Shown piece after piece: positions 61,901 to 64,000 of a DNA stretch of 64,000 nucleotides (its first letter is position 1; each line of letters starts with the position of its first letter). The stretch comes from Lindgomyces ingoldianus (lineage: Eukaryota; Ascomycota; Dothideomycetes; Pleosporales; Lindgomycetaceae), in contig NW_022985202.1 in assembly GCF_010093535.1 (NCBI RefSeq), positions 147,741-211,740 on the forward strand, given 5' to 3'. Position numbers and translations under genes: made by a program. A model generated the notes under the pieces. That model was not told the origin of the DNA. It was given only the letters and a program-made list of their open reading frames with translations, and made no database searches.

Positions 61901-62200
61901 CTAATATTATACTATAACTAGAGATTTTTATTATAAAAAAAGTAAATTTACTTACTTAAGACTACCTTTTACTATTTTTAATATAGTAAAAGATATTAGC
62001 TTTTTTATAACCTCTAATAGCTATCTTTTTAGGAATATAAAGAAGCCTAGGTCTACTAGGTTAACTACTATACCTGCTTATTTAGTAAGGTTTTAATTTA
62101 AAAAGTTTACTTTTACTCTAAAGTCTATTATAGCTTAGCAGTAGTAAAAAAAGGTTAGACCTTTAATAGCTTTTAAAAAGAATATAAGTGTTACTTTTAC
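58901..62200 (-). pseudogene. GYP-D Pol (RT, RNase H, integrase), RIP-damaged
   Basis: RT blocks on the minus strand: KLDLYNAYYYI then KKEDK near 61260-61330, YFKYTIMLFRL near 61205-61240, and the active site YLNNILIYF with YLNN at 61119-61130. Integrase: zinc-binding cysteines near 59725-59775 and DISIDFITELP near 59640-59675, holding the first catalytic Asp context. Stops throughout. Confidence 0.8.
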
Positions 62201-63564
62201 AGCACTAGGCCTAGCTTTTTAAGTACTTGCTGCTACTACTTTTTACTCTTTTAAGTATTCTACCTAGCTTATAAGACATAGGGGGAGGCGTCTTAGGGCG
62301 CAGCTTTTTCTGCTAGGTTGTTCTTTTTAAAGGGGCAGTTTCTTTGCACATAGCCCTACTTATAATAGTTATAGTAGCCCCCTTTTTTTTAGTTTTTAGC
62401 CTTTTATACTTTTTTAGCTTTTAACTTTTAAAGCTTAGCAGCTATAAAGTTATAAAGCTTTATATTATTTTTTTAGTGTTAGTTGCTTTAGAGTTTTTTA
62501 TAACTTACTTAGCTTTTTAAGAGGTGTTCTGCTTCTTTTAGAGGCCTCTTGCTACCTCTATAGTTCTCTTCTGCCTAGAGAACCTGCTAGTACTAGTTAG
62601 CTTCTATCTCTAATTTAAAAAGACTACTTTACACTCTTAGTTAAAAGTCTAGCCTATACTACACTTTCCTATTTAAGGCAAAGAAAAAGTTATATATTAA
62701 GTTTTAATTTAAGTTATTTAAAGCTTTAATAAAGTTAATATCCTCTTACTAAGTTTTAAAATAGTTAAGAAGTTTAGTAAAAATTTAATTTTTTTAATTT
62801 ATATTTTTAATTTTTTACTTAGCTAAATTTTTTTTTTTTTAAGCATATTTAAGAAAGCTTAATAGCGTTTCTTTTATAAAGCCTTAGTGTACTTAGGTTA
62901 GGTAGTTAACTGTAGAGATTACACATACTACCTTATTCTAACAGTTGCAGGGGTCCTCCTCTAGGTAGCGCTAGCAGAACTCTACTTATAATGCTGCATT
63001 TAAAAAGACTAAAAAGTTTTAGATATATTTTTTATAGCTTTTAATATATGCTTATAGTTACTTATAAAACTTTTTTTTAAACTTTAAAAGTTAGTTAGGC
63101 TTAAGCAACTATAGCCTAAAAAGGGTGCCTATAGGGGCAGCTGTCCTAGGTAGAAATAATAAGGGTTAGCTAGTAGCTGTCTATAAGGGGGCTGCTAGCC
63201 CTGGCCCTACAGGGGTTAGGTTATTATAAAGGGAGTTATAAGGCTTTTAAAAGGATTATAATGTTTTTTTTAATTAGTCTTTTTAAAGTTATTTTAGTTT
63301 TCTTTTTTTTTTTTTTACTTTTTTTTTTAGTTTTTCTTGTTAGATCTTAGCATCTAGTTAAGTAATGTTACTTATTATAATCTTCTCTAAAAGTGTCTTA
63401 GCCTAGGTAAAAAAGTCTAGGGGTGGCAGTCTCTAAAAGGGTTACGTAGATGTCCCCCCTTTATTAGGTAGTCTGTCTGTAGAGGGAGTCTGTAAGTCTT
63501 GTACAACGCTAGCTTAGGTAGCAATAGTTATGCTAGGTATTATTAGGTAAGTAAAGGATTGTAT
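62201..63564 (-). pseudogene. GYP-D Gag, RIP-damaged
   Basis: Minus-strand zinc knuckle near 62340-62390 reads GYYNYYK-GYVQRNCP, matching CYNCGxxGHxxxxC after Cys-to-Tyr changes. The region 62800-63500 is broken and low in information. Confidence 0.68.
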
Positions 63565-63937
63565 TGTAAAAAATAAGGTATATACTTTATAATTAAAAGG
63601 TGTATTAACTAATAAAGGTGTAACTATAACATAGAAGTATAATTAATACTTACTTAATTTCTAAGGTAATTCTTTACTATCTAAAAAGGGCTTTTACAAC
63701 TAGCTATATACTTCTCTAGAGAGCTAGGTACAGCAGCGCTAGTAGCGACAGATCTAGTATGCTGTAGGTCCAGTTTAAAGTATTACCTGTCTAGGATGCC
63801 TAGCTTTTTAGGCGAGGTAGGCATTGTCTAGGAAGTGCGGGGTTAACAGCACAGTTTGGGAGTTGTCCAGGACTGCCTAGTGCAGTCTAGGCCAGTCTAC
63901 GACAGCCTAGGAAACACCTGGATAGCCGGTCGTTACA
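63565..63937 (-). repeat. GYP-D 5' LTR (373 bp)
   Basis: Plus-strand start TGTAAAAAATAAGGTATATA (mutated), end ATAGCCGGTCGTTACA (unmutated). The last 120 bp are GC-rich. Confidence 0.93.
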
Positions 63938-64000
63938 AAAAAGTAAAAGGCAAAATAACTTAACTATATAAAAAATTCTGCCTAGTGTTTACTAGCTACT
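63938..64000 (+). pseudogene. COP-1 reverse transcriptase continues off the right edge
   Basis: Begins with the AAAAA target duplication, then matches COP-2 18327-18383 to the last base. It stops exactly where COP-2 carries the solo LTR; whether COP-1 has the same insertion cannot be seen. Confidence 0.75.

Larger units (their letters stand above)
56255..63937 (-). mobile_element. GYP-D: Ty3/Gypsy retrotransposon with 373-bp LTRs (7683 bp)
   Basis: LTRs 56255-56627 and 63565-63937, target duplication AAAAA (56250-56254, 63938-63942); COP-2 has the empty site at about 18322-18326. Minus-strand RT, integrase and Gag zinc knuckle show orientation. A long non-coding part of about 2 kb lies next to the 3' LTR. 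RIP-inactivated. Confidence 0.92.
3273..64000 (+). mobile_element. COP-1: Ty1/Copia retrotransposon, shattered by later insertions, 3' end beyond window
   Basis: COP-1 is the frame of the whole AT-rich block. Its pieces are 3273-3979, 5716-6017, 36129-37299, 48627-50384, 56048-56254 and 63938-64000. They are colinear with the second copy COP-2 (14011-18383), which is uninterrupted at every one of these sites and so acts as the empty-site control. Most joins show a 5-bp target duplication. The order of domains (gag zinc knuckle, protease, integrase, then reverse transcriptase) identifies Copia. All pieces are rich in TAA/TAG stops from C-to-T and G-to-A changes, so it is a RIP-inactivated relic. 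The RT, RNase H and 3' LTR should lie to the right of the window. Confidence 0.9.

Noticed and set aside
3553..64000. Alternative genetic code with TAA/TAG read as sense
   Set aside because: Recognisable protein blocks show TAA/TAG, but also many non-stop changes at catalytic and zinc-binding residues, all transitions. The NLR gene uses the standard code. RIP explains the pattern.
3553..64000. Mitochondrial or plasmid DNA because of the very high AT content
   Set aside because: No mitochondrial genes, rRNAs or tRNAs are seen. The content is nuclear LTR retrotransposons with target duplications.

Overview
The window comes from a filamentous ascomycete (Pezizomycotina, most likely a Dothideomycete). 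Two things point there. One is an NLR-type gene of HeLo-like/NACHT/WD40 architecture with two introns of about 48 nt that use fungal splice signals. The other is a very AT-rich block of LTR retrotransposons carrying transition-only damage typical of repeat-induced point mutation (RIP). The species cannot be fixed from the sequence.

Layout. (1) 1-3272 is ordinary, GC-balanced DNA. It holds the 5' two thirds of a minus-strand NLR gene that runs off the left edge, then its upstream intergenic region. (2) 3273-64000 is one AT-rich block of nested mobile elements. Its frame is a Ty1/Copia element (COP-1, plus strand) that begins at 3273 and is still unfinished at 64000. It has been split in turn by GYP-B (6018-36128, site duplication GCTAA), GYP-A3 (37300-48626, GCCTT), GYP-A5 (50385-56047, ACTAG) and GYP-D (56255-63937, AAAAA), and probably by a small DNA element (3980-5715). 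Inside GYP-B lie a 603-bp miniature LTR element (TRIM, 6512-7114), a Copia LTR fragment (9724-9937), a one-LTR remnant GYP-A1 (9938-14010), a second Copia copy COP-2 (14011-21816) and GYP-A2 (21817-35160). GYP-A2 contains GYP-C (23882-31556). COP-2 contains a solo LTR with an assembly gap (18384-19023) and a 1.1-kb palindromic TA-flanked element (19444-20543). GYP-A3 contains GYP-A4 (41417-47075). Nesting reaches four levels.

Pairs of LTRs have identical lengths within each family: COP 280, GYP-A 318, GYP-B 201, GYP-C 592, GYP-D 373 and TRIM 152 bp. After subtracting insertions, four GYP-A copies come to 5.66 kb. This makes the boundaries secure even though the coding regions are full of stop codons.

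No element looks autonomous. All seven Gypsy reverse transcriptases that can be read have both catalytic aspartates of YxDD changed to asparagine. RIP is polar: the outward-facing ends of each LTR pair are much less mutated than the inward-facing ends. Short repeats (TRIM, solo LTR) are largely spared. The only apparently functional gene is the NLR, which sits about 0.85 kb from the edge of the RIP-affected block.
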